Below are positions 42,637 through 55,219 of a stretch of DNA of 64,000 nt, piece after piece (position 1 is the first letter of the stretch; each line of letters opens with the position of its first letter). The stretch lies in contig NC_088775.1 of the NCBI RefSeq assembly GCF_954871325.1, positions 5,805,561-5,869,560 on the forward strand. Reading direction: 5' to 3'. This DNA is from Gordionus sp. m RMFG-2023 (Eukaryota; Nematomorpha; Gordioida; Chordodea; Parachordodidae). Below the pieces are notes generated by a model, which saw only the letters and a program-made list of their open reading frames with translations, was not told the DNA's origin and searched no databases. The position numbers and the translations under genes were made by a program.

Positions 42637-44668
42637 ATGCCCAGATTTAAAAAAATTGGTGCGCCTCTTTTTAAATACAATGGTAAGACATTGTATGAAA
42701 TCTTAGCTAATCTAAAAAATTTTGGGATTAATCGTATGGTTAGTAGAAATCATTGGCTGAATTTTCCAGAAAAGAGTTATGTTTGCATAACTAGGGGTAT
42801 CCCTGATTTAAGAGATGAGGTTACTTTATTTTATGTATTTAAACTCAAAAGTTTTTAAGGATTTTAATCGAGGAAAAGTATATGGAAAAATATTTCATAG
42901 AAGTAATTTGAAATATATGTCTTAAATACAGTTTTAGCTTAGATATACCTGCAGATTCTGAGACCCTCGTCAAACAAGCATTTATTCCTGATTGGTTTTT
43001 AATACCTAAACATGATGAGAAAAATTATTTAAGTTCTCTACTGCCACCAGAACCGGCTAAAATTAATAAATATATAACAATTCCTCCATTATTAAAACTA
43101 CTGGTAATGTGCTTGTTCATAAACTAAATTTGATTACTTTTTTTTAAATAAGACATTAGAATATAGCAAAATTATATTCATTCTATCTCAAATTAAGTAT
43201 AATTTTTTTAAACTAAATTAGCATATATGATTCTATTTGAATAAATTTCAGCCTCCTATCTGTTTTATTTTTAGAGGTATCAGGGGTTAAAGGATGAAAA
43301 ATTTGTATATTATTGTTTATTTAGTTGATAGACGGTTTGAGTTAAATTTTTTAAACTGCTAACTTAATATATCTAGAAAAATAATACACTAGTTTAACAA
43401 TTTTGCTCATAGATTGCATAAAGGCCAACATCTATTAATATTGAGGCTATGTAATATTTTTCTAGCTATAATATTTATATAAATCAAGCCTTAACACCAC
43501 TAAATTAAATATTGATTGATTAAAAAATACATATTTAGAAAATAAATTTTTTTTACCCAGTGTCTATTTTTTTTAAACTAGTTTTTATCTTTTTATACCT
43601 ATGATGTTAAGTGGCATCTATTTTTTGTATTCTTATGGAATGGTAATAATTAGGCCTGTGCCACTATTAAATATTAGCTTGCTGTCGATATTTAGCATTT
43701 TCAAAAATTATCATGTCTGATCTATGTTTTTTAAAAAACCAATCTGATATTTTTATGTTTTAGGTATTTTATGATTATATATATATTATAATTTTTATAT
43801 TTATAAATAATTTTATAATAATAAATTAATGAAAGGAACTTAAAAAAAACCATTTATTTGTTGCCAAAAAATTTTGCACTATTTTTTGATATATTATTCA
43901 ATTTACGGGTGATATATAGAGTGTTCTTAAGTGGCTCTATTTAATTAAAAATGGTTTACTCAAGATTTTAGCCAAAAAAATTTCTCAAACTTATTTATTT
44001 TGACACAAAAATGGCAGAAAGGTTACCTTTTATTAGCAAAATTTTGAGATTTAGATAATATTTTATCTAAAATCTTGATTTTTTTTTAAAGTAGATAATA
44101 TTGATATTTTTTATAACATTGGTTGTGATAAATATAAATCAATATAAATGTATCTTTAGTAATATTGCAAAATCGAATCAGTGAAAAATTTGTAGTGGCA
44201 TGGCTACTAATAATTTGTTTAAAATTTTATTAAAATTTGACTAATTCATTTAGTGTTTACAGTTGCCCTAAAAAAATTTGAACATATTTTCTAAAATTAT
44301 TTAGTATACCCTTTAATTTTATTCAATTTATTATTTACAGGCATTTCGTTTTTAATCAATTATTTGGTAAATTAAAACTATGTTCATAAAAAAAGGCCAT
44401 TTTTTATGTGTCTCCCTCTGATATCTCCAAAAGTAAGTAAATTACCCAAATATAGGTTACACGACCTAAATATTTTATATAAAATTTAAAGGAATCAGCA
44501 GAGTGGAATATATTATCCACATTGAAATATTTATTATATTATTTTTTTAAATTTTAATAATTTACATAGATGATAAGGGAAATGGAGGTAATGGGCCAGA
44601 ATGCTGATATCGAACCTAAAATTAAAAGAGTTTTGGGCAACAAACATCGTTGTACATTAATAGAATAG
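42637..44668 (+). CDS. MRPS34: mitochondrial ribosomal protein mS34
   Basis: Small-subunit protein of the animal mitochondrial ribosome; no bacterial counterpart. Four exons, 42637-42819, 42860-42902, 42943-43103 and 44570-44668, give 161 residues with phases 0, 1 and 0. The first two introns are only 40 bp and the third is 1.47 kb. Family landmarks: GKTLYEILANLKNFGINRMV followed by SRNHWLNFPEKSY (compare GRLVTRKSW in human), DFNRGKVYGKIFHR, then IPDWFLIPKHDE (human DWRLVPKHEE), IPPLLKLL, and a basic tail KIKRVLGNKHR. The start (MPRFKKIG) matches the short N-terminus that I recall from insect homologues; human mS34 is longer at both ends. It looks intact. Confidence 0.92.
43104..44569. repeat. 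mS34 intron 3 with two eroded family C MITEs
   Basis: About 43315-43505 and 43918-44090 keep family C phrases ('tttgctcatagatt', 'cttgattttttttt' opposite 'actcaagattttagcc') and a partly palindromic layout. Both are old copies without sharp ends. No exon in this intron. Confidence 0.45.
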
Positions 44669-45253
44669 TTATTACATATATAATCTCCGTATGCTTATAT
44701 TTTAATAATATATTTTATTCAAATATCCTTGAAAAATTATATTATTACAAACATTATTTATTAAACATAATAAAGAAAAATTACTATTCTTCTGAAATAC
44801 CATATAAACATTTAAGGGTATGTCTAAACTTTATATCAAGCAAGTGAAGATAAAATTTTATTAGTTGGGAATTAACAAGGTTAACTAAACAGATAAAAAG
44901 AAAATATAAGCAGTTTGGATCAAATAGATTTAAATCTGATCATTTAAAAATAAGCAACAATTGTTTTGTTAAAAATTTGATTGTTTTTGGTTTGACTATC
45001 TCAGATCATAAATCAACTCCTTTAGATGAATCCACATGTTCACCCCTACTTTATAAGCATACAACTGCCAATTATAAATTTGCATCCTTCATTCATTTTT
45101 CAAGTTTTTTTGCTCTAAAAACTTTCTACCTAGGCGTAACAGGTGGTCTGGGATACCTTCAGTGTTTTTTGTTTTAGTTATTAAAATCAATCCAACGAGC
45201 AACACTCTTAATTGTCTAATCTTTTTTTCAATAAAATTCTAATATCCTTTCAC
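44669..45253. other. gene-free stretch downstream of mS34
   Basis: 3' flank of mS34. An open stretch at 44977-45177 shows no family or splice context and is probably chance. Confidence 0.35.
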
Positions 45254-45832
45254 CAGCGTCTACATGACAGGATTTTCACTGGATGCAAACCCCCTTCAAA
45301 AACCTTTGCTTACCTCCCCCCCCTTAAAAATTCCTGCCGCCGGGCGGTGTCTCTTTATCACTATTTTTACCTATTTATTTATTGATACTCTTTTCAAAGA
45401 ATTTATAAAGGATAACCTAAATTAATCTATCTCTACTACCAACTATCGTATTTTATGAATATAAAAAATTTATTTTTTAGATAATAAATTCAATTAAAAC
45501 CTCCATTATTTACAATAAATTTATTATTATGGCATTATGAGCTTGCTGAAATATCTAAACCTTTTAAATTACATTTAAAAGGATAGTTTATTTGGAAAAC
45601 CATGTGAATGATTGTTTATAATATATAGATTTGGTCGATGAATTGTATTATAATAATACTATAATAAAAGCATTAATTTTTACAGCAATAAATTTTGTCC
45701 TATTTCATCTCAAAATTTAATAGATAACCCCCCAAAAATATTATCCTACCCCCATTAAAGCAGCTTACCCCATACCCCCTCAAAAAAATAGGATGCAAAC
45801 TGTTCCTACCCCTCCCGCTCATGTAGACGCTG
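45254..45832. mobile_element. hAT-type MITE with perfect target duplication
   Basis: A 579-bp element with ends CAGCGTCTACATGA and its inverse TCATGTAGACGCTG. Flanked by identical 8-bp repeats cctttcac (45246-45253 and 45833-45840), the hAT target length. The interior is non-coding and C-rich toward both ends. The perfect duplication makes it one of the youngest insertions here. A related C-rich segment ending actcatgtagac is at 9300-9410. Confidence 0.93.
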
Positions 45833-45840
45833 CCTTTCAC

Positions 45841-47088
45841 CAATAGAGCCTGTTTTGTTACCTTAACCAAACTAGATGACGGAACTGCTCCATCGTTGTA
45901 AATATGATGCTAAAATTAACGAGTGGATTAAACTGTAACTTTTTGCCATCAAAGGCAATTTTGCAAGCGTCTTCATTGGAGAATAAACTTGAATCAATCA
46001 TGCCTAGATTTATTAACTTGAATCAATCATGCCTAGATTTATTAACTTGAATCAATCATGCATAGATTTATTAGGTTTCCCCTCAAGATATTTTTATTTC
46101 GTACACCCCCCCCCCCATTCTGAGATATATGGAGACAAATGGTTCCTATCCTCCCATTCATATACGGGGAAGTTGTGACATTTAAGTGATATATTTTATA
46201 GTTTCGGTTCAACACTATCAGACGCATAGATTTTATAATATATATATATATAAACTCCTCAGTCATAATTGATTCTGTGAAAATTATGTAAGTATTATAT
46301 AAGACTTTCCATCTATGAATAATCAAAAAGCTTGTTTTATTGTTAATGAATTGAAAATTATTTATTGTATTTTTTATTGAAATATTTCGTAATAATTTAT
46401 ATTATCTTTATATAGAAAAATAATAATTAGTATAAACTTGGTTCATCGCATGAGGGAAGGGGGGGGGGGTACTAGATCTAAAGCCTTTGGGGATACAACT
46501 GATAGTGAAAATTTTATTTGTGCCACGGTTAAGAATCTAAACAACTTGTGTTAGAACCGTATAAAGTTTTAGATAGTAAAAGAATATTACAAATCTTCTG
46601 AGAGTATTTTTATAGTTGATATGAAAATTAAACTTGGTTTTGAACTAGATAAATGGTTTTGGATGTTAAATGTTTAAGAATTGTTTGAATTAATTAGTGC
46701 CAATTTTTACTCCGCGAGGGTAAATAAACTTTTTAAGTTAATAAAATAATGTAGTTTTAATTATATTTAAAATGAAATTAATATATAAATCGACTCGGAT
46801 AATGAACTATTAAAATTATTATAGAGAAATAATACATCTTTAGTAAAGAAAATCTTAACTATTTTTTAAATATTTAAAACCGTTTCTATCAACACCTCTT
46901 GAAAGGGTGTCCTGTTCAGTACAGCAAACAAGTTTGTCCTAGAACCTTTGCTATAATTATTTCTGCCGTTTAATTATTATGAATTCAATATTTTGTGGAT
47001 ATTAAGATTAATTCAGATGCAGTTTTAAATATTAATTCTTCTTTATGTAAAAAATGATCGTATATTATATGGAAATACTTAGTCAGAA
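45841..47088. other. gene-free stretch with a triple 30-bp tandem repeat
   Basis: At 45985-46075 the unit aacttgaatcaatcatgcct is repeated three times. Long C and G runs occur at 46106-46117 and 46457-46469. No exon supported. Confidence 0.6.
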
Positions 47089-47244
47089 CTAGTGTTGTTA
47101 AACCGTTCTATTTGAGCCTATTTTTAAAAAACGACTAATTCAGTATTTTATACACTAATATTATACTGGCCTGAAGATTTTGCTCATAGATGTGACTAAG
47201 ATTTGAATTGCGGTTTTTTAAAATCGTGTCATTTAGCAACACTA
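47089..47244. mobile_element. palindromic MITE, family C (complete copy)
   Basis: A 156-bp copy with both termini intact: CTAGTGTTGTTAAA at the left and caacactag at the right. The arms carry the family's 'tgagcctatttttaaaaaac' and its rough inverse. This is the best reference copy for the family's ends. Confidence 0.8.
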
Positions 47245-48747
47245 GTTTGAACAGACAATTAAAATCATTGTGAATTGAAAAATATTAAATATTGATGTGG
47301 CAATACTTAGTCAATTCAATATTGCAAATTAATGGTTAAATTTATAAATTTCTTAAGGAAACATATTTAATATAATACAATAAATGCCTGCTCGATTAAA
47401 TAATTTGCCTCTGGAGTTTTTTTCCTTTAGATATAATTTGAATTTAAAATCAAATAATCAATCGATTTTTTTTATTTTTATTTTAAAAATCATAACTTTA
47501 GTCAACCCTAATTATAGGATCAATAACTTTCTTTTTAAAGAATCTATTCAATTTGAACTTAAATTGATATCATTTAAAAAAATATTAAAATTTAGCACAA
47601 AAATTTTAAGCAGGTATAACAAATTTATTTTTAGAATTATATAGTTTCATTTAAGTCTTTTCACCTCCCACGTTTAATCTACAGAAAAGACTTTGATTAT
47701 TATTATAAATGGTTGCTAAGTGGTGCTGTTAAAGTGAGCCGATTTTTTAAAAGAGCTAACTCAATATTTTAGCCAGAAAAAAATTGCCTAAACCTCGAAA
47801 TTTTGCTAATAGCTGTCCAAACTTATGTGCCATCTATGATCAAAATATTCAGGTTTGAGTAATATTTTTCTGGATAAAATATTAGAAGCTAGTTCTTAAA
47901 AATTCAAATGCTATTTTTGAAAAATATTTTTCGAGATGTGGTTCTGCAGTATACAAGGCATCTAGCGTTAACGACGATCTGATTAAAATTCAAATAAAGA
48001 ACCCCCCATCCCCCCCCCCAACCTTGTTGCTAAGGAAAAAATTATTTTAGAATACTTAAATTTTAACTTGTTGATTTTATATATTAAATTTTTATAATAT
48101 TGTTCAATAGATATGCTCTTATTATTTTAATAAGACTATGATCTAAGTATATTTTAAAAAAAAACCTCAAATTTATAAATTATCATAACTTTATAAAATT
48201 ATGAAACATGTCCAAAATCTTCCATTAAAATTTATTCAAAATTATGTAAATTTATAATTCATACCAAATTATTTTTTGATTTAATTTAAATATCTCACAT
48301 TTTGATTAATATAACTGCCCATTTCTTATTATAATTTGAAAAATATTACTAACTTTTTTTTCGTAAAAATTTTGCAACTATACAAACTTTAAACTAAAAT
48401 TTATTAATTTTACTAACTAAAACAAATGATTTAAGACCACTATTTTATTTTTAAATTTAAAAAAATAAGCATATTTACTTTTTTTTCGATAAAGTTACGA
48501 AAATTCATTAATTATATTTTTGACATTTAGGTCACACAAAAAAAATCTAAGGTCAGATTCATTTTATTCAAATAATTTTAATAAATCTAGAACCTTTATT
48601 TTTTTTAGAGTCGTACCTAAAAATAGAAACCAGACACTTAAATCTCTGATAACAAGCCAAAAAAAAGGATATAAATTTCATGGGAAACTAAAATTAAGGA
48701 AAATTTGGAAAGAAAACAGATCTTGCATATCAAGGTTTCTTGAAAAT
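47245..48747. repeat. gene-free stretch with one family C MITE
   Basis: About 47708-47930 is a family C copy (gagccgattttttaaaagag; 'tgtccaaacttatgtgccat'). Open stretches at 47384-47644 and 48520-48786 lack splice context and known motifs, and are probably chance. Confidence 0.45.
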
Positions 48748-48978
48748 ATTTATCAGAGATGTACAGGCCCGCTCCGGGGATTTTAATTTTTTTAAATATA
48801 CCCGCGCCTAAAAAATATTATTTTAAAAGATACCCGGGCTAAGGCCGTATTTTTTAAAACCGAATATTTTAAACCGCCATTATTACCTATAAAAATAAAT
48901 GTAATATATTTTTTAAAAATTCGTACCGGGCTGGGCCTGAAAAAAATTACTTGGCACCTCTTCAGGTCTCTGATATTA
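48748..48978. mobile_element. MITE, family G (best-preserved copy)
   Basis: Outer inverted ends tatcagaga and tctctgata, then GC-rich inner ends (acaggcccgctccgggg; ccgggctgggcctga). The core 'ccgaatattttaaaccgcc' is the inverse of the core at 1915-2110. Confidence 0.65.
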
Positions 48979-49470
48979 ATTCTATAAATCTGAGAAGATG
49001 AGAATAGGTGTTTTCTTAAATATTTCATGTAAAAAGTTAATCTTAAGAAGATTGTTAAATTACTTAATTCTCGATATTCAAAATTCTGATTTGGAATTCT
49101 GGCAAAAATAATTAGAATTCGATATATTATTTTCATAAAAATAATTAAATTCGATATATTATTTTCATAAAATATATTAAAGATTCTATTTCCTTTTTTA
49201 AGAAGCAGGAAAAGATTTCCCATATTAGAAATATACAATTATTTTATTTTTGAATAAAATTTTCTCTTTTATCAATATTACATTTTTTTTTTATTTATCA
49301 TTATTCCATTTTAAATTATAAATTATATAAATATAAATTGTGCAAATTCTTGAAATCGCCATTTCATATCATTTATCTTTATCACAAATCTCGGTCTTTT
49401 GTATTGTAGATTCAAGATTTGTCTGTTAAACATAATTACATGCTAAAATTTTGTAATTTAAAATAAATAA
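48979..49470. other. gene-free stretch 3' of UCHL5
   Basis: Contains a 33-bp tandem duplication (aattcgatatattattttca) at about 49104-49170. The 3' untranslated region of the minus-strand UCHL5 gene should lie in its right part. Confidence 0.45.
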
Positions 49471-52400
49471 TTAAACTTTGTTGTAAAGCTGGGTAAGTTT
49501 TCCGTCTTTGGCCAAAATTTTCAAATATTCCATAATGAAAGGTATATAGTTATGTTTCCTTCGAATGTTTTCAATCTTAAATAAAATGAAAGTATTCATT
49601 CATAATATATATATTTTTTAAAAATACTATACTTGATATCTCTGCATTTTTTCATCTTCCTCAGCTATAAGCATGTGTAATTTGCTCATTTCTGATTGAA
49701 TGTCATCAGTTTCCATAGTCCCATCCTGTATATTTAATATATTGACAGTTAGTTTATACGATTAAGAAAGATAATATTGTCATGAGAGTATATAAATATA
49801 TATAAATAAATATACTAATAAAGATCAAACAAAAATTATTTTAACCCTAATTTACTTAATATGAGTCCTCTTAAAACCATAATGTTTTGAAATTTGATTT
49901 TAAAAACTATTTCCCATCATTCATATGAGAGAATTTTTAAATAAAGATTGTGTCTCGATAAAAGCTAAAAAAAAAAAATTTATTTAAATATCCGTTCTTT
50001 TTTTGTTTTTTATGCTAATGATGGGCTATTAAATGATATAATTATATATATATAAATTCTGTGGGGAAATAGGAAATTTGCAATTCAACTTGGTTTCCTC
50101 CGTTTGATAAAAATTATTTTACTGAAGTATTTATTGCCTACTATAAGAATCTACCTCGCTGAATATAAAATCAATATAAAACTTGCTAAATTATATTTTT
50201 TATTGCCCAATTTAAAATACTGCCAAAAGTCAAGAAAAATGCTAACCATTTTAATCAAAAAAACATCTATTTCAGAGGTGATTAGCACTGAGTTACCACC
50301 CAAATATATAAAATTTATTTATTCTTGAACATAACTTTCCTTTCAATGTTACAAATAATAATAATATCAAGGAACAAACTAGGATTATATAATAACATTT
50401 CCGGAGTTGGTAATTTTTCAAATAAAATAAGTTTATATTGGCTGGCTTATAGTCCTTCTCCTGTGTTTCTTAAAATGAATTAAATATATTTAAAATTATA
50501 ACATTTATAAAAAATTAATATTTATTAGTGTTAAATAGTATATTTTTTTGGTAGCGTTTAATTATTTGAGAGATAGCAAAGATAGTCCTTGGATTAAGGT
50601 CTTCATTCATTTTTAAAGCAAGCACTTCTAATCAGTAATGTGTTGTAAACGTACGAAGTTCGTATAGAACTTTGAACGTGAACGCGTTCCTTTTTTTATG
50701 ACGAACGAGTTCGTTCAATTTTAGAAAAATTTATTTTAAGAAAAAGTCTTATTTTTAATCAGCTGTTTCCTTTATCACATTTGAATTCTTTTTTTTTATA
50801 AACAGTACTAATTCTGTCCTTAGTTTCTTCCACGACTAAAATATAATAAATGCTTCACAGAAATTTTCACATATTCTATAAGCTAATTCAAGCCTTACCA
50901 AATGTAAAATGTCTCCAAAAAGAATAAATCTTCAAGATCTAGATACTTGATTGTAATATTTATTTTTTTATATAATTAAAACTATAAGTATACTGTTAAT
51001 AATTTATTTTAGAATGCTGTATTTCATAGGCTTATTAAATTATGATTATTATAAAAATCATTAAATATTATATAATATGCGTTAAAATTTATTTATTTGT
51101 AATGCGAGTATTTGAAATTTAGCTATTATTTTTAAGTCTTTATCGTGGGTTTTATATTTTAATAGTTGAACATAATTTAAAGTATAGTTAAATTTATATA
51201 TTTTATAAGTAATTAAATTTTATATGATATAGAGAATTTTATATAGGTCGTTTCGTTTTTTTAGAAATGTTTTACAGCACTAGTAGTGATTTGGATAAAT
51301 ACTTTTTTTGAAAATTTATAATCAGATACAATTTTTAAAATCAATAGTATTATTTAACATAAAAATTTTCCACTGTTATTTTTTGTCCGGGATTCAGGCT
51401 GATATAAATGTAGGGAACAGAATAGCGTTCTGATATTCATATTTATTGTTATATAAATCATCTTTTTAACCTTAGTGGCATGGGGGGTAGGGGGGGGGGA
51501 ATACCCCTCCCCCTCCCTCTTAATAGTAAATATAATGTGGTTAAATGATCTGTTTTCATAGTATCTATTGAAATCTAGATGAAAAGTGAATTATGGAAAC
51601 AACCTCCCTTTTTCTAGAAAAAAATTTGCTTTCACATTATGTTTTTTTCCAATTTTAGATTGTTCTAAAACCTCTTCCATAATTTTCATCTATTTCTATA
51701 AAAAATCTACCATGTTTTCTTTCCAAGATGTCATAAATCTACACTATTTATGCTATCTACTAAATTATAAAGTATCAAATCAACCAACCGATTTATCAAT
51801 TCTCATATTTTAAGATTGCCCTATTTAATCGTTTAGAATTAAAACGGAAATGCTCAAAAAAAAATCCTCAAACGTCGAGAATAAATACTCAACGTTCAGA
51901 AAATACGGAATATAATCTTTTAAAAATATTTTCGTTATTTTAGCGGCGGGGTTATTTTTGACAATTTTAAAAAAAAATTTCGGGGAATTATTTTCCAATA
52001 TTTAATTTATAATCTAAAAAATGGGAAATTTATTTCCGGGGAATAGAGAAATTTTTTTCCAGAGAAATTATTTTCTGGTGAATATTTTTCTCGCGGGGAA
52101 TTATTTTCGCTTAACCTTTCTGGCAAATCCAGAGCCATTGGATTGACAAGCGACACTATTATCAACTAGGCGACTTACACTATCAGAAAATCACGATTTT
52201 TTATATATTATGATCAAATTGGACAGTCTCTATCCAAACGAAGAATAAAGAAAAAACCAATTAACTAAGGACTGCCTTGAATTGTCTCTATAAACTCCAA
52301 AAATCCCTGTGTATAAAATATCAAATAAATTGGTAAGTGAAAAATAATTCCCCAGAAAAAAAAATCCCCAATAATATTTTTCACCAGAATTGATTTTCTC

Positions 52401-54282
52401 AAAACTTTTAGATATTTTATTTGAGGATTTTTATTTCGTGGATATATTTATAGGGAATTTTTTCTCCTATTTTATTAATTTTGTAATTTTTAATATCTTA
52501 AAAAATGGGGATTTTTTTCCAGGAATTATTTTTCTAGATTCTAATAATTGTGTCAATTGTAAAATTATTAAGCCTAAAAAAATAATGTTTTGCAATTTAT
52601 ATAAATTGCTTCAATAAGATTACCATATAAAAACTTAAAACCCAAATATTATCTTGAAAATTAATAAATAAAATATGTGTCTATGACCCATGTTAGGTGT
52701 GAATGCTATTCCAAAATAAGATAAGTAAATGAGTCAATAACTTTTCAAAATATTCATAAATTAAATTAAAAAATTAATTTTTAATAAAAAATAGTAACTC
52801 AATTCAACACAAGCTATAAATTATTGTAGTAATGAAAAGTTTCAACAAACCATTGGTAGAATATTTCCCAAAAGGAATATAATAATAATATAAAAAATAT
52901 ATTGTTTTTTCATCCCTATGACTAATTCTTGACAGTAAAATATTGAATTTTAGAGAATAGTAGCTAAGCCATTTTTGATGTTATATCAATACTCATATAT
53001 TTTTGGAATGGTTTGTTATAATTTAAATGTTGTGTTTTAAAATCCCTGCATTACAAGAATAAAAGGGCTAAATAAACAACTTTATAAATAGTTTGCTAAG
53101 TACCTTAATAAATAAGTCTTAAAAGAATATATAATATAAGGTATTAATAGTAAATTACATTCAAATTAGATTCCAATTTAATCAATTCCCTCTTGTATTT
53201 TTCTTTGAGATCAGATACAACAGCCATCAGATTGAAGTGTATCTCACTTTCATTGTATCTAGAAATTATATGGGTAAATTATGATTATCATAACAAAATT
53301 AAATTCAGAACTATTTTACAACCATTTAAATTTTAGATATATCAAACTTTTTCATCCTTTGTTCTATTATTGGCTTGACTTTACTTATCCAATCTCCATC
53401 TTCTGGCAAAGAACCTTTTTCATAGATATTATAATAAATATTATCATTAAAGTAGTGGATTATTTAAAACCTACCTAAGTCAATTGGAGCATTTTTTAAA
53501 CCATCCAACTCATATAGATGATTTTCAAATGGAAGATAACATGTAAAATGAAAAACATCCTCTTTTTCATCATTAATTTTGTCATCCATTTCAAAAATGT
53601 GGTGTCTAACAATCTTATTTTATATATAATTAAAATATATTATATTACTTTGAAAAACTGTTATGAACATTACGTATTGTTTCACAATTTGTTAGGCATA
53701 CACCTTTCAACTAATATTAAAATTAAATTAAATATATTATATTATATTAAATATTACTGAAGGTAAAAAGTTTTCACTAAAATTTTTGAAGTTATTTAAT
53801 GTTTCACCTAAATCTATGCTATCACCTCTACAATTAAGAAGAATATTCAATATTGCCTGAGTAGCACAAGCATTATCAACAACCTTTAAAATTAGTGATA
53901 TATAAATGATATATAAACATCTTAATTATAGCTAACCTGCTTAGCAAAATATATCTTATCAACAGCTTCAACTAAAGAAGAATTGTCATCTGATAATATT
54001 TCAGGCTTCCATTTAAATAAAAATATTAAACCATATACAGGCCTATAATTTTTTTTTAAAAAAATCTAAGGATTCTAAAGTATTGCAAATCAAAACTTTA
54101 ATTTGTCAAAATTTTCTTTATCTAAGCTCCATAATTCTTCAACTTGAGCTCCCTTCACACCTAAAATTGATAATATTTATGAATAATTAATTATTATTAC
54201 CATATCCTTTTAAAAGATCTGTAAAAACTCCAGGATCACTCTCAATCAAACACCATTTCCCAGTTTCAGTTTCAGAACTCAT
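49471..54282 (-). CDS. UCHL5: ubiquitin C-terminal hydrolase L5 (UCH37)
   Basis: Cysteine protease that trims ubiquitin at the proteasome and in the INO80 complex. Ten minus-strand exons: 54201-54282, 54097-54160, 53937-54042, 53758-53883, 53649-53710, 53475-53605, 53348-53414, 53159-53258, 49633-49725, 49471-49575. All phases agree and give 311 residues. It begins [20 protein letters not shown] (human GEWCLMESDPGVF). The catalytic Cys is in DNACATQA, the His in VFHFTCY and the Asp in LYELDGL. The C-terminal ULD part is [19 protein letters not shown], nearly as in human. It ends soon after (LTQLYNKV), lacking the Lys-rich tail of human UCHL5, which together with the preceding region binds RPN13, so docking may differ. 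Intron 8 is 3.4 kb and full of repeats; the others are short. Confidence 0.96.
49726..53158. repeat. UCHL5 intron 8, filled with repeats
   Basis: About 50632-51291 looks like a non-autonomous element with ends taatgtgttgtaaac and acagcacta, and internal gaacgcgttcc / gacgaacgagttcgttc palindromes. About 51950-52550 has facing copies of cggggaattattttc-type sequence and a foldback around 52097-52352. A G/C-run palindrome lies at 51485-51525. No extra exon is needed: exon 8 joins exon 9 in frame exactly where the human protein also has its variable linker. Confidence 0.55.
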
Positions 54283-54412
54283 GGATTTTAAATGAATAAA
54301 TGAAAAGATTCTTACAGTTAATATATTTTAGTGCTATATCTTGACTAGGTATAAAATAATATATAATTATGAACCTAATAACTAGTTATAGTTAAGTAAC
54401 TAAGAGCGCAAG
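54283..54412 (-). promoter_or_regulatory. UCHL5 upstream region
   Basis: Only 130 bp separate the UCHL5 start codon from the LINE copy to its right, so the LINE is inserted at or very near the UCHL5 promoter. No TATA box or other core element can be assigned with confidence. Confidence 0.4.
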
Positions 54413-55219
54413 AGTTAGTGGTGTATTGCTTAAAAATTTGGCGGGGAGGTGACTGCAATTTTTGTATATTTTCAAAAAATTGGATTTGTCAAACGCCAGT
54501 CAACTCCAAAGGCCGTCACTCTTTACACTGCAAGCGCTGTAGAGGCAGATTCATTAGACATTCAAAATGCAATGATACTATTGCCAGGGCCCTAAAATCT
54601 GCCGGTATCCCATCAACCCTAGAACCCACTGGACTCTACAATTCTGATGGTAAGCGTCCCGATGGCTCTACCATGATCCCTTGGAAGAGGGGGGAATTTC
54701 TAACCTGGGATTTCTCATGCATCGATCTCCTTGCCCCTTCCAATATAAATAGAGATGCTCTAGTAGACGCCGAGACGAATAAACTCGCTAAATATTCGCC
54801 ATCGCTTACGGCCAATTACACATTCCTACCACTAATCGCCACGACTCTAACATCGTTCGGCTCTCACGCCCTTGCCTTCTTTAAGAAGAGCTGGGGAAAC
54901 GGATCTCTACTAGGACCGAAGATCCCAACGAGGGTTACTACCTACGCCAAAGATTAGCCCTCAATATAATAAAATCCAATTACCTCAGCTTCATATTCTC
55001 AATGACTGATACCCCCTAATTACTTACAATTTATATCTAAATTTTATTCATTAATTAATATTGAATTTATGATTTTATTTTTATATTTAGTATTACATAA
55101 ATTACTAATATCTTAAATGTTCTATTATATGATATTCTAACTGATTAATATAATATATTGTATTTAATTAAATAAATATTGATTAGTATCTTTAATAAAA
55201 AAAAAAAAAAAAAAAAATT
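54413..55219 (+). mobile_element. 3' end of a LINE-like retroelement with poly(A) tail
   Basis: The reading frame 54418-54957 encodes the C-terminal domain of a reverse-transcriptase polyprotein common in cnidarians and other invertebrates. It has a Cys/His cluster (GRHSLHCKRCRGRFIRHSKC), then IPSTLEPTGL, GKRPDGSTMIPW and LTWDFSCID. I infer that the PDG and WD motifs may form a nuclease-like core. About 240 bp of untranslated sequence follows, then a run of about 20 A residues at 55197-55217, the hallmark of target-primed insertion. It is 5'-truncated and inactive. Base composition is clearly less AT-rich than the surroundings, which suggests a fairly recent arrival. Confidence 0.8.

Noticed and set aside
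47384-47644. Open frame of 86 codons
   Set aside because: Low-complexity Phe/Ile/Asn/Lys composition expected from random AT-rich sequence; no relatives recognised.
48520-48786. Basic 88-codon frame ending near a MITE
   Set aside because: Its end runs into the family G MITE and it has no splice support. It is probably chance, though it is more protein-like than most.
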